Notes under the pieces: generated by a model
What the model saw: only the letters and a program-made list of their open reading frames with translations
Told to the model about the DNA's origin: nothing
Database searches by the model: none
Shown here: piece by piece, positions 7,638-15,498 of the stretch
Layout of the letters: every line of letters begins with the position of its first letter
Position numbering within the stretch: position 1 is the first letter of the stretch
Program-made: the position numbers and the translations under genes
Source of the DNA: Candidatus Poribacteria bacterium
Lineage (GTDB): Bacteria > Poribacteria > DTPJ01
Assembly (NCBI GenBank): GCA_011334435.1
Contig: DTPJ01000402.1
Location: 1-18,402, forward strand
Reading direction: 5' to 3'
DNA length: 18,402 nt

Positions 7638-8939
7638 ATGTGCAGAAAAAGGATATTTATAAATTATATACTGCTTACTTTTATAATAGCTATGAATGCC
7701 TTAGGGGTGGATTGGTCACAATGGCGTGGAAATGATCGTAATGACATCACATCAGAAACATCAGGTTTTCCCGAAAAATGGGCACCAAAGAGAATATGGG
7801 ATAAAAACGTTGGAAAAGGATGCACTTCACCTATTATGGTTGATGGTAAAATATATGTGATGGGCTGGCAAGGTGAGGGCGATCTTAATAGAAATCCTAT
7901 GGGAACAGATACGCTATATTGCCTTGACGCTCAAACTGGTAAAGAATTATGGAAACAAACATATCCATGCCGTTATCAAAGCAGGATAAGAATAGGCGAT
8001 GAAAGTCAATATGGCGGTCCATCATCTACACCTGCTTTTGATCTTAAAACTAAATATCTTTATACTCTTAGCATAGATGGGGATCTTAGATGTTGGGACA
8101 CAGCAAAAAATGGTCAACTGGTCTGGTCAATAAATTTATATGATAAATACAGCATACCACAACGACCCGATGTCGGCAGAGGGAAACGTGACTATGGATT
8201 TACAAGCTCACCACTTATTCAAGACGATTTAATAATCATAGAAGTTGGAAGTGATGAAGGCACTGTTATGGCATTTGACAAGAAAACTGGTCAACGTAGA
8301 TGGGCGTCTGAATGCAAAGAACCCGCAGGTCATACCAACGGTCCTGTCATTATAACGATAGATGGGGTAAAATGTTTAGCTACGTTGACGCTTAAAAAAT
8401 TAGCCGTCATGCGGATAGATAAGGGAAATGAGGGAAAAACTGTTGCAGAATATCATTGGCAGTCAGACTATGCTAATAACATACCTACTCCCGCGGTGAT
8501 AGACAATAAGATTTTGTTGACATCAGGTTGGAATGCCAAAAAAACAGCTTTTGTTGAAGTGTCCTTGAATGGAAATGTTGTTGAAATATGGAGGGCAAAA
8601 GATTTTTCTCAAATTTGCAGTCCGATAATCTATAATGGGAATATATATATGGTAGATGAACAGCTTAAATGTTTAGATATAACTAATGGTCAGACAAAAT
8701 GGAAAGGCGGTAATTTTGGTTATGGATCATGTCTGATCACAAAAGATAATAAGATAATTGCTTTTGGAAATGGTCAGCTTGTCCTTGCAGAAACTAATCC
8801 TTCTGATAATAAATATAAGGAGCTTAGTATTATTAAAGATATTGTGCCAGATATATGTTATCCTCATGTCACTTTTTCCAATGGCATTATCTGTTGTAAG
8901 GATAAATCAGGAAATATGGTATGCTTTTCTGTAAAATAG
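7638..8939 (+). CDS. Secreted PQQ-like beta-propeller protein
   Basis: A 433-residue protein with an N-terminal signal peptide (hydrophobic about 7-22, cleavage probably near A21-G23). The mature part opens with WSQWRG (26-31), a common start of secreted PQQ-like propellers in environmental bacteria. It then carries blades with motifs such as YCLDAQTGKELWK (94-106) and MAFDKKTGQRRWA. The fold resembles quinoprotein dehydrogenases and BamB, but no PQQ-ligand set is evident. A binding or scaffold role outside the cytoplasm is therefore as likely as enzyme activity. The start follows GAGGGAG. Its stop is only 5 nt from the convergent dprA stop, with no clear terminator between. Confidence 0.88.
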   Translation: MCRKRIFINYILLTFIIAMNALGVDWSQWRGNDRNDITSETSGFPEKWAPKRIWDKNVGKGCTSPIMVDGKIYVMGWQGEGDLNRNPMGTDTLYCLDAQTGKELWKQTYPCRYQSRIRIGDESQYGGPSSTPAFDLKTKYLYTLSIDGDLRCWDTAKNGQLVWSINLYDKYSIPQRPDVGRGKRDYGFTSSPLIQDDLIIIEVGSDEGTVMAFDKKTGQRRWASECKEPAGHTNGPVIITIDGVKCLATLTLKKLAVMRIDKGNEGKTVAEYHWQSDYANNIPTPAVIDNKILLTSGWNAKKTAFVEVSLNGNVVEIWRAKDFSQICSPIIYNGNIYMVDEQLKCLDITNGQTKWKGGNFGYGSCLITKDNKIIAFGNGQLVLAETNPSDNKYKELSIIKDIVPDICYPHVTFSNGIICCKDKSGNMVCFSVK

Positions 8940-8944
8940 TATAT

Positions 8945-10069
8945 CTATAAAGAAGCGGTTTTTCTTATAAACATTTTGCCTGATAATTGTTGAACTAAAC
9001 CTTTCAATTCTAACATAACAAGGACAGAACAGACCTTAAAGACAGGTAAATTTGATCGCTTTGATATATCGTCTATATGTATCGGAGATGAACCTATGAC
9101 ATTCCAAACAGCATTTTCATCTTGGGAAAGCTGATATTCTATCATCATATCCTCGGTCTTTATATTGTCTTCCACAGGTTGCTGAAAAGAAGATGATGGC
9201 AATTCCTCTAATATATCATCAACGGAGTCAACTAACTTGGCGCCTTGTTTAATAAGCCAATTTGTCCCCTTTGATTTTTCTGAGAATATCTGTCCGGGTA
9301 TAGCAAAAACATCACGTCCCTGATCAAGTGCGAGATCAGCAGTGATCAAAGCCCCGCTTTTCCTTGGTGCTTCAATAACAATTGTCCCTAACGATATTCC
9401 GCTTATAAGCCTGTTGCGTTGTGGAAACATAGTCCTTATAGGTTTAGTCCCCATAGGTAACTCTGAGATAACAGCGCCAGAATTGGCAATTTCGTCAAAT
9501 AGTTTTGCATTTTCTGCTGGATAAACAATATCTAACCCATTTCCTACTACTGCAATAGTGCGTCCTCCGACGCTTAACGCCCCTTTGTGAGCATAAGTAT
9601 CAACGCCATGTGCTAATCCGCTAACGATAGTTATGCCACGAGAAGCTAATTGACTACTGAAATTTTCGGCAACTGTCTTGCCATAGGTAGTTGCGTTCCT
9701 TGTCCCTACTATTGCTATTGAGTTAGAATCAGAGTTGGTGAGTTCTCCTTTGACATAAAGCAAAGGTGGTGGATCATAAATCGCTTTTAGATTTTGTGGG
9801 TAAGCTTGATCTTCAATGGTGATTATTTTACAGCCATATTTTTCAATCAGTCTGAGCTCTTCATCAATTTTTATATTATCCCGATTATCAACTATGCTTT
9901 GGCATAATGCAGGTGTAACCCCTCTGACCATCGCTAATTCTTTTAGAGATGCACTTAACACTAACGATGGAGAGCCAAAAAATTTGATTAGACGTCGGAA
10001 CGTTGAACTTCCGACGCCAGGGATCATATTCAGTATTATCCAATCTTTGATGCCTTCCGTTGACATCAT
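8945..10069 (-). CDS. dprA: DNA processing protein DprA (Smf)
   Basis: A 374-residue DprA. It loads RecA onto incoming single-stranded DNA during natural transformation. Three parts are visible: an N-terminal helix-hairpin-helix/SAM-like region (about 5-75), the Rossmann-like core with GTR (122-124), SGLAHGVD (150-157), PQRNR (216-220), SGAL (238-241) and GRDVFAIPG (251-259), and a C-terminal winged-helix domain (about 310-370). It appears complete and intact. No ribosome binding site is seen before the MM start. The upstream lipoprotein gene stops only 9 nt away, so translation may be coupled to it. No other competence gene is in the window. Confidence 0.96.
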   Translation of the reverse strand: MMSTEGIKDWIILNMIPGVGSSTFRRLIKFFGSPSLVLSASLKELAMVRGVTPALCQSIVDNRDNIKIDEELRLIEKYGCKIITIEDQAYPQNLKAIYDPPPLLYVKGELTNSDSNSIAIVGTRNATTYGKTVAENFSSQLASRGITIVSGLAHGVDTYAHKGALSVGGRTIAVVGNGLDIVYPAENAKLFDEIANSGAVISELPMGTKPIRTMFPQRNRLISGISLGTIVIEAPRKSGALITADLALDQGRDVFAIPGQIFSEKSKGTNWLIKQGAKLVDSVDDILEELPSSSFQQPVEDNIKTEDMMIEYQLSQDENAVWNVIGSSPIHIDDISKRSNLPVFKVCSVLVMLELKGLVQQLSGKMFIRKTASL

Positions 10070-10078
10070 AATTTTGTT

Positions 10079-10693
10079 TTATTTTTTTTGCTCTGTTTTT
10101 GCTGGAACTGCCTCGGAAGCGATTCCATAAACCTCAATTTCGGCGAATTTCAAAGGTTCTCTTAGAATACGTTCGGCTTCACCAGCGCCAGCTTGTCCAC
10201 CAGCTCTTCTACCGCCTCTTGCTGCACCGCCTGCTTGTTGGACTGCGGATTTGCCAGCTGCAGTCCTGAGCGATCTTTGTGCCCTTATCTTAATTTTATC
10301 GGTCTTCACCGTGTTAATACGGACATCAATATCACTTTTGTCATTACCGCGAACTTCTTTGACAAGCGTCCATTCATTATTAACCATGGCATATATATTG
10401 AGATCGGTTGCAACAGTATCTTCTGTCCTTCTACGAATGAGAATTCTCTTCACCTCTTGTGGTGATTTTAACGATACGTAAGCCTCAGTAAATCTGCTAT
10501 CATCTACTTTTTCACCTTTTACATGCTCAGGGATTTTTGTTTGAGCAGTGGTATACATGCTTCCGTCTGTAAATTGTTCAACATCACTTGTAACCTCTAA
10601 TTTTGCCCATTGCGGTTCCGCCAGTGTTGCACAACCAGTGATAAAAACAGCTAAAACAAACAAAAAGGCTAATGGATAAACATTTTTTTTCAT
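10079..10693 (-). CDS. Lipoprotein with F5/8 type C-like domain and a Gly/Ala/Arg insert
   Basis: A 204-residue probable lipoprotein. A charged N-terminus and hydrophobic stretch end in the lipobox FITGC, with C21 as the lipidated residue. Residues about 65-140 and 178-190 (EAYVSLKSPQEVKRILIRRR, LNIYAMVNNEWTLVKEV, FAEIEVYGIA) resemble the discoidin/F5-8C beta-sandwich seen in carbohydrate-binding or surface-adhesion domains. That assignment is inferred from pattern. Residues about 141-177 interrupt the domain with a low-complexity run rich in G, A, R and Q. This loop would normally be short. A strong GGGAGG site precedes the start. The gene lies 93 nt after cysS and 9 nt before dprA on the same strand. 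Confidence 0.8.
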   Translation of the reverse strand: MKKNVYPLAFLFVLAVFITGCATLAEPQWAKLEVTSDVEQFTDGSMYTTAQTKIPEHVKGEKVDDSRFTEAYVSLKSPQEVKRILIRRRTEDTVATDLNIYAMVNNEWTLVKEVRGNDKSDIDVRINTVKTDKIKIRAQRSLRTAAGKSAVQQAGGAARGGRRAGGQAGAGEAERILREPLKFAEIEVYGIASEAVPAKTEQKK

Positions 10694-10712
10694 TGATGTT
10701 CCTCCCGTTAAT

Positions 10713-10740
10713 CCTGACTTTTGCCTATAAATAAAGCCAG
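10713..10740. other. Weak hairpin between cysS and the lipoprotein gene
   Basis: CTGACTTT and AAAGCCAG (within about 10713-10740) can pair over 8 positions with one G-U. On the plus strand it is followed by a T-rich run, but no plus-strand gene ends here. On the minus strand, the direction of cysS, no T run follows. It may be a leader or processing hairpin for the lipoprotein-dprA part of the transcript. Confidence 0.3.
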
Positions 10741-10786
10741 TTATTTTTTAGGTTAAACAACGACTAAAACAATTTGTCATTAAAAT

Positions 10787-12265
10787 TCATTTGGACGCAA
10801 TTTTCCAAATTGTGCCTTCCCTTGTATCTTCAAGTTTGATGCCTAAATCTGACAGGCTTTCTCTGATCTTATCAGCAGTTGCCCAATCTTTTTTCTCCCT
10901 TGCAGACCTCCTGATCTCAATTATGAGATTCATAAGTCCATCTACCAAAGCTGAGCTTTCTTCCAAGCCCTTGCTTTCTAAAACATTTAAACCTAACACA
11001 TCGCATAATTTAACCAATACGGTCTTTACTCGTCCAAGGATTGCCTTTCCTTGTGTTGATAAACTTGGGTTATCAGATATAAATTTATTTGTAGCACCTA
11101 TAAGCTCAAATACAGCCCCTATGGCTCCAGGAGTATTAAAGTCATCGTCCATTGACTCTTCAAACTTGCTAATAGCCAAATCAACTGCATTATTAAGCCC
11201 TTTTTCGGAATCGCTAAGACCATCAGGAATTATGTCATCTTGCGATCCTAATTTTGTCAGTGTTGTAACGCAGTTAAGTATGCGATCAACTGCACTGCTT
11301 GCCTCATCAAGACTGCTTTTTCTGTATTCAAGCGGAGAACGATAATGCCCAGATATAAGGAAAAGCCTTATCGCCAAAGGACTATATTTTTTAAGCAAAT
11401 TACGGACAGTCTCAACATTGCCAAGCGACTTTGACATCTTCTCAGATTCTTGTGATTCTGATGATCTGCCAGCAGTTATCAACATGCCGTTATGAATCCA
11501 GTAACGTGCAAGTATTTTTCCTGTAAGTGCTTCACTTTGAGCTATTTCGTTTTCGTGATGTGGAAATATAAGGTCATTTCCTCCGCTATGAATGTCAAAG
11601 GTTTCACCGAGATATTTTGACGACATAACCGAGCATTCAATATGCCAGCCGGGACGACCAGGACCCCAAGGGCTTTCCCAGCTTGGCTCGCCGGGCTTTG
11701 CCTTTTTCCATAGATCAAAGTCCGCAGGATGTCGCTTTTTTTCGTTTATCTCAACCCTTTCACTTGCCCCTGCAATAGTATCCTCTACCTTTTGACCTGA
11801 TAATTTTCCGTAACCCTCAAATTTACTCAGATCATAATATACATCACCATCAACCTCATAAGCAATACCTTTTTCTATTAACTTTTTAACAAATTCAATT
11901 ATATCGTTAATATGCTCAGTTGCTTTGGGGCTATAAGTAGGTTCTAATATACCAAGAGCTTTCATATCCTCAAAATAGGCATCTGTAAACTTTTGTGCCA
12001 CTTCCGCAGGTGTTACGCCAGTAGCGTTTGCCTTTTTGATTATTTTATCCTCTACATCAGTCACGTTTTGAACAAAAGTAACCTTATATCCCTTATATTC
12101 TAAGTATCTTCGGATTATCTCAGCGGTTATGAAGTTTCTGGCGTTTCCTATATGAAAATAATCATAGACTGTCGGTCCGCAATTATACATCTTGACATGG
12201 TTAGGTTCAATTGGCACAAATTCTTCTTCACGTTTAGTTAATGTATTAAATATCTTCAAAGACAT
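10787..12265 (-). CDS. cysS: Cysteinyl-tRNA synthetase
   Basis: A complete 492-residue class I synthetase that charges tRNA-Cys. The HIGH-type signature is HIGN (38-41) and the KMSKS loop is at 275-279. The four zinc ligands of the family are in place: C29, C210, H235 and E239. The C-terminal helical DALR-like and anticodon-binding parts are present. It starts 4 nt after the ispF stop, the common ispF-cysS arrangement seen in many bacteria. No terminator is obvious after it. Confidence 0.98.
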   Translation of the reverse strand: MSLKIFNTLTKREEEFVPIEPNHVKMYNCGPTVYDYFHIGNARNFITAEIIRRYLEYKGYKVTFVQNVTDVEDKIIKKANATGVTPAEVAQKFTDAYFEDMKALGILEPTYSPKATEHINDIIEFVKKLIEKGIAYEVDGDVYYDLSKFEGYGKLSGQKVEDTIAGASERVEINEKKRHPADFDLWKKAKPGEPSWESPWGPGRPGWHIECSVMSSKYLGETFDIHSGGNDLIFPHHENEIAQSEALTGKILARYWIHNGMLITAGRSSESQESEKMSKSLGNVETVRNLLKKYSPLAIRLFLISGHYRSPLEYRKSSLDEASSAVDRILNCVTTLTKLGSQDDIIPDGLSDSEKGLNNAVDLAISKFEESMDDDFNTPGAIGAVFELIGATNKFISDNPSLSTQGKAILGRVKTVLVKLCDVLGLNVLESKGLEESSALVDGLMNLIIEIRRSAREKKDWATADKIRESLSDLGIKLEDTREGTIWKIASK

Positions 12266-12269
12266 TCAT

Positions 12270-12749
12270 TCACCTCACAATTGATTTAACACTGACGATA
12301 GCTTCCGCAGAAATGCCTTTTTTTTGACCTATACTGCCGAGTTTTTCTGCGGTAGTTGCTTTAATGCTCACAGAATCAATATCAATGCCGAGAGTTTTGG
12401 CAATATTTGCTCGCATCTCTGTAATAAAAGGGGCGATTTTTGGTTCCTCTGCAATTACAACGGCGTCAACATTATTTGTTATGAAACCTTTATCATGTAT
12501 TAATGAATTCACTTTTTCCAATAATATCAAGCTGGATATATTTTTATATTGCATATCTGTATTTGGAAAATGATGACCTATATCCCCAAGTGCTAATGCA
12601 CCCAGAAGGGCATCGCATATAGCATGTAATAGGACATCGGCGTCAGAGTGTCCTGCCAAACCTAATTTATATGGTATTTTAACGCCACCAAGTATTAGGT
12701 CTCTGCCCTCTTCAAGCCTATGTATATCGTAACCAATACCTACTCGCAT
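12270..12749 (-). CDS. ispF: 2-C-methyl-D-erythritol 2,4-cyclodiphosphate synthase
   Basis: A complete 159-residue IspF, which cyclises CDP-ME 2-phosphate in the MEP pathway of isoprenoid synthesis. The metal ligands D8, H10 (in GYDIHR) and H42 are present, as are the H34-S35-D36 loop and the KATTAEKLG stretch (130-138) with E135. The usual FPDTD motif reads FPNTD (N63), a mild change. Its ATG lies inside the end of the AbrB-like gene (10-nt overlap) with only a weak ribosome binding site, pointing to translational coupling. It is followed by cysS after 4 nt. Confidence 0.97.
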   Translation of the reverse strand: MRVGIGYDIHRLEEGRDLILGGVKIPYKLGLAGHSDADVLLHAICDALLGALALGDIGHHFPNTDMQYKNISSLILLEKVNSLIHDKGFITNNVDAVVIAEEPKIAPFITEMRANIAKTLGIDIDSVSIKATTAEKLGSIGQKKGISAEAIVSVKSIVR

Positions 12750-12988
12750 TTTGCTTTTCCATATAAATATTCGTCATGTTTTTCCGAAACATCTAAGAAC
12801 CCACTATTTTCTGCATTTTCTATTAATTGTATTAACGCTTCCCAACCTTCTTTTGTATTAATTAAATCAACAGAGATAGTTACTTTTAGACTATTAGCTT
12901 TATACGATTCTAATTCTTTCCTAATTTCATCTGGTATGGATAAATGACCATCTGGCAATATTTCCCCGATATATTCAATTATTCTCAT
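12740..12988 (-). CDS. Small AbrB/MazE-like (SpoVT-AbrB domain) protein
   Basis: An 82-residue protein. Its first 45 residues (IGEILPDGHLSIPDEIRKEL, 7-26) have the swapped-hairpin AbrB pattern found in transition-state regulators and in antitoxins. The acidic, helical C-terminal part (about 47-82) looks like the toxin-binding tail of an antitoxin, but no toxin gene follows. Instead it overlaps ispF by 10 nt. AAGGGG lies before the ATG and a clear promoter lies at 13091-13119. It could be an orphan antitoxin or an autoregulator of this housekeeping transcript. Confidence 0.72.
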   Translation of the reverse strand: MRIIEYIGEILPDGHLSIPDEIRKELESYKANSLKVTISVDLINTKEGWEALIQLIENAENSGFLDVSEKHDEYLYGKAKCE

Positions 12989-13090
12989 TTTATGACCCCT
13001 TATAAGAAACTTTTAGTTCGATATTCTGCTTAATAGAACCTCTCTCCATAAAGTCTTTTTATTCAAAAGTTAGAAATAAAAACTATATAC

Positions 13091-13119
13091 ATTATAACAC
13101 ATTTTTTCTGTCATTGTAA
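13091..13119 (-). promoter_or_regulatory. Extended -10 promoter for the abrB-like/ispF/cysS operon
   Basis: Read on the minus strand, TGT plus a perfect TATAAT (13099-13091) is preceded after 17 nt by a weak -35, TTACAA (13119-13114). The predicted start is near 13084, giving a leader of about 95 nt. Confidence 0.6.
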
Positions 13120-13159
13120 TAACATTTTTTAAATCTTAAATCGCCGGCTGATAATATAC

Positions 13160-13188
13160 TTGACATATAAAGTATAATTGCATATACT
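13160..13188 (+). promoter_or_regulatory. Near-consensus sigma70 promoter for the Ycf48-like gene
   Basis: A perfect TTGACA (13160-13165) is followed after exactly 17 nt by TATACT (13183-13188). The start would be near 13195. It is divergent from the operon promoter at 13091-13119. Confidence 0.72.
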
Positions 13189-13194
13189 TTATCT

Positions 13195-13323
13195 ATCATG
13201 TATTAGAGCTTGATGAGGAAAGTCCTAAACAGAAAATAAGGGATTTGGCAAAAATTGTCTTACTTTTAGGACAGTTTGGTCGTGTTTTTATAGCCTTAGA
13301 CTATCAAAATTTGGAGGTGTCTT
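13195..13323 (+). promoter_or_regulatory. Leader of the Ycf48-like mRNA with alternative stems
   Basis: The predicted leader of about 128 nt contains a perfect 8-bp inverted repeat, GTCCTAAA (13222-13229) with TTTAGGAC (13265-13272). It also has an overlapping alternative pairing, TGTC (13256-13259) with GACA (13270-13273). The two are mutually exclusive, so a switching leader is conceivable. It matches no riboswitch class I recognise. With the divergent promoters it fills the 335-nt gap between genes. Confidence 0.3.
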
Positions 13324-14364
13324 ATGTTGGGTGTTATCAAAAAAAGATGGTTAGGAATGCTGATGGTATCTGTTTTTTGTCTGGGTATGATATTCCTATA
13401 TATAGGATGCGGGGGAGAAGAAACGGGTACTACCACAAATGAAACAGGTAATGGAGGGACTGTTGTAGAGGCGAAATGGAGCATAACTCCTCAAACTTCA
13501 GGTGTTGAGACGAGCCTCTTTGAAGTCTGCGTTGATTCTGCTAGCGGCAAAGTATGGGCGGTAGGAGATAAGGGCGTTGTCCTCGCCTCTAACGACAAAG
13601 GCGCTACTTGGAAAAAGCAAGATATTGGTTCAGAAACACCAATCCAAGCTGTATACTTTGTAAATGAAAATGAAGGTTGGATTGCCGGTGATGGCGGAAC
13701 AGTTCTCCACACCAAAAATGGCGGGGAGAAATGGGAAAAACAAAATACCGGCGCTACGGAAAAATTAAGAGGACTCTTCTTCGCTAACAATACAGAGGGC
13801 TGGGCTGTTGGCGATGGTGGAAAAATTATTGCTACAAAAGACGGCGGTGTCTCTTGGGCTGAACAACCAAGTAGCACTAATCAAAATTTAGAAGCAGTTC
13901 ATTTCGCCAAACCTAAACCCGGTGAAGTTGTAGTAACCAATGGCTGGGCTGCTGGTGCTGGGGGAACCATTATCCATACTTCAAATGGTGGTAGAGTTTG
14001 GACAAAACAAGTAAGTAAAAATACTGAACCTATATATGGAATACATTTTGACAGTGACTCTAAAGGCTGGGCTGTTGGAAAATTAGGAACTATACTTACA
14101 ACTTCCAACGGAGGAGATACTTGGAACCAATCAGCCGCAGCTGCAGCTCAGGGCAAGAACCTTTATGACATTTTCTTTATAAATGCAGCTAATGGTTGGA
14201 CTGTTGGCTCTGGTGGGAAAATATTATATACTTTGGACGGTAAAAATTGGGTTTCTATGGAAAATCCCAGCACAAAAGTCCTTTGGGGAGTGGCTTTTAT
14301 TGACACAAACGAAGGTTGGGCTGTTGGTGATGAAGGCACTATCCTTTATATAAAAAGATTATAA
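13324..14364 (+). CDS. Ycf48/HCF136-like seven-bladed propeller lipoprotein
   Basis: A 346-residue probable lipoprotein. The hydrophobic segment (9-28) ends in LYIGC, with C29 as the likely lipidated residue, followed by a G/T/N-rich linker. The mature part is seven repeats of a GWAVGDGGKIIATKDGGxxW-type unit, with the repeat tryptophans at about 78, 119, 160, 208, 249, 292 and 332. This is the signature of Ycf48/HCF136-like and BNR/sialidase-type propellers. In cyanobacteria Ycf48 assembles photosystem II. Here there is no photosynthesis gene, and in non-phototrophs this fold is usually a surface protein of unknown role. GGAGG stands before the ATG. Confidence 0.9.
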   Translation: MLGVIKKRWLGMLMVSVFCLGMIFLYIGCGGEETGTTTNETGNGGTVVEAKWSITPQTSGVETSLFEVCVDSASGKVWAVGDKGVVLASNDKGATWKKQDIGSETPIQAVYFVNENEGWIAGDGGTVLHTKNGGEKWEKQNTGATEKLRGLFFANNTEGWAVGDGGKIIATKDGGVSWAEQPSSTNQNLEAVHFAKPKPGEVVVTNGWAAGAGGTIIHTSNGGRVWTKQVSKNTEPIYGIHFDSDSKGWAVGKLGTILTTSNGGDTWNQSAAAAAQGKNLYDIFFINAANGWTVGSGGKILYTLDGKNWVSMENPSTKVLWGVAFIDTNEGWAVGDEGTILYIKRL

Positions 14365-14391
14365 ACAGACTAACCATAAACAACTTCTGAC

Positions 14392-14527
14392 CAGATTGAC
14401 GACTTGTGCTAATTCCCATAAATCATATATTGATAACATTTTGTAGCCAGGTCTTTTAGGCTGACTTTTCTAAAAACCAAGCTGTCCGTTTGGACTATAA
14501 AAGCAATTAACACAAGTCGTTAATCTG
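14392..14527. repeat. 136-bp element with 23-bp near-perfect terminal inverted repeats
   Basis: The 23 nt at 14392-14414 (starting CAGATTGACGACTTG) match the reverse complement of 14505-14527 at 21 of 23 positions. In plus-strand RNA one mismatch becomes a G-U pair. Between the arms lie further small stems: GGTCTTTTAG (14450-14459) with CTAAAAACC (14470-14478), using one bulge, and GTCC/GGAC around a 4-nt loop (about 14484-14495). No target duplication is obvious at the edges. It has the shape of a miniature inverted-repeat element or a structured RNA. It fills most of the gap between the Ycf48-like gene and murB. Confidence 0.65.
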
Positions 14528-14550
14528 TTACTATCCTGTCCATTCAAATT

Positions 14551-15450
14551 ATGAAAATATTAGAAAATATACCATTAAAGCAATATACAACTTTTAAAAT
14601 CGGTGGACCAGCCAAATTCTTCTGTGAACCTAAAAACAAAGATGAGTTTATTTCCGCTTTTTGTTATGCCAAAGAAAATAACCTGCCTACATTTATTCTC
14701 GGACTTGGAGCAAATGTCCTTTTCAGTGACAATGGATTTAATGGTTTAGTCATACATCAAAAAAATGATAAAATAGATATAAAAGATAATATAGTTAAAG
14801 CAGAATCTGGCGTTGTAGTTGAAAACTTAATAAATATCGCATTAGAAAATAATTTGTTAGGTGTAGAGGATTTCTCAGGTATTCCATCAACGATTGGTGG
14901 AGCGTTATATATCAACCTTCATTACTTTGAGGCATTTATCGCTGACGTAGTCCGATCAGCGTCAATCCTTGATAAGAACACACTGGAAGTAAAGTCAGTT
15001 GATCAAAGTTGGTTCAATTTTGGTTACGACAGTTCAAAACTTAAAACAGACAAAGATTATATGCTTCTTGACGCGACTCTTGAGCTAAAAAAGGTTGATG
15101 ATTACAGCAAATATGAGGCTTTAGGCAAGTCAAAAGAGATAATAAGGACAAGAAAATATAAATATCCGTCAGAGCCTTCTGTCGGCAGTATTTTTCAAAA
15201 TCTAACTATCCAAGAGCAAAAACAACATAATCTCCCTACACGATCAGTTGCCTATCTGATTGATGTCTGCGGATTGAAAGGGACGAGGGTTGGTGATGCC
15301 TTGCTTTCTCATCGCCATTCTAATATGATTGTCAACGTTGGTGATGCAAAAGCCAAGGATGTTATTGAATTAGCTGATATAATTAAAGAAAAAGTCAAAG
15401 AAAGATTTGGTGTTGATTTGCGTTTTGAGGTTCAATTAATCGGATTTTAG
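14551..15450 (+). CDS. murB: UDP-N-acetylenolpyruvoylglucosamine reductase (MurB)
   Basis: A 299-residue MurB, the FAD enzyme that makes UDP-N-acetylmuramate for peptidoglycan. Visible landmarks are YTTFKIGGPAKFF (12-24), GLGANVLFSDNGF (51-63), GIPSTIGGALYIN (110-122), the catalytic serine S213 in VGSIFQN, GLKGTRVGDALLS (241-253) and the C-terminal glutamate E293 in RFEVQLIG. Two stretches differ from standard MurB. The NxGAYG region reads NLHYFEAF, and the YR-x-S substrate-binding motif reads YDSS (159-162). These look like a subfamily form, as the rest is well conserved. No ribosome binding site is clear before the ATG, and the 136-bp inverted-repeat element ends 23 nt upstream. Confidence 0.92.
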   Translation: MKILENIPLKQYTTFKIGGPAKFFCEPKNKDEFISAFCYAKENNLPTFILGLGANVLFSDNGFNGLVIHQKNDKIDIKDNIVKAESGVVVENLINIALENNLLGVEDFSGIPSTIGGALYINLHYFEAFIADVVRSASILDKNTLEVKSVDQSWFNFGYDSSKLKTDKDYMLLDATLELKKVDDYSKYEALGKSKEIIRTRKYKYPSEPSVGSIFQNLTIQEQKQHNLPTRSVAYLIDVCGLKGTRVGDALLSHRHSNMIVNVGDAKAKDVIELADIIKEKVKERFGVDLRFEVQLIGF

Positions 15451-15498
15451 CACAAGTAAAATAGATTAGAAACATGATTATTTTGGAGAAAATAGGAG

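Noticed and set aside
8940..8975. Terminator between the convergent PQQ-like and dprA genes.
   Set aside because: Only a weak AAGAA/TTCTT pairing is present, inside the dprA 3' end.
10791..11345. 184-codon plus-strand open frame opposite cysS.
   Set aside because: It is fully antisense to a clearly conserved synthetase and shows no motif of its own.
13211..13222. GATGAGGAAA resembling the hammerhead ribozyme core (CUGAUGA...GAAA).
   Set aside because: There is no stem II between the two boxes and no matching stems I and III.
13214..13224. GAGGAAAGTCC, identical to the universal 11-nt core (CR-I) of RNase P RNA.
   Set aside because: The leader is only about 128 nt and holds none of the other conserved regions in the right order or spacing. 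Most likely chance.
15451..15498. Fur box or other iron-responsive operator ahead of the cytochrome/ferritin cluster.
   Set aside because: No GATAATGATTATC-like palindrome is seen in the 48-nt gap, and no clear promoter either. Expression may come from upstream.
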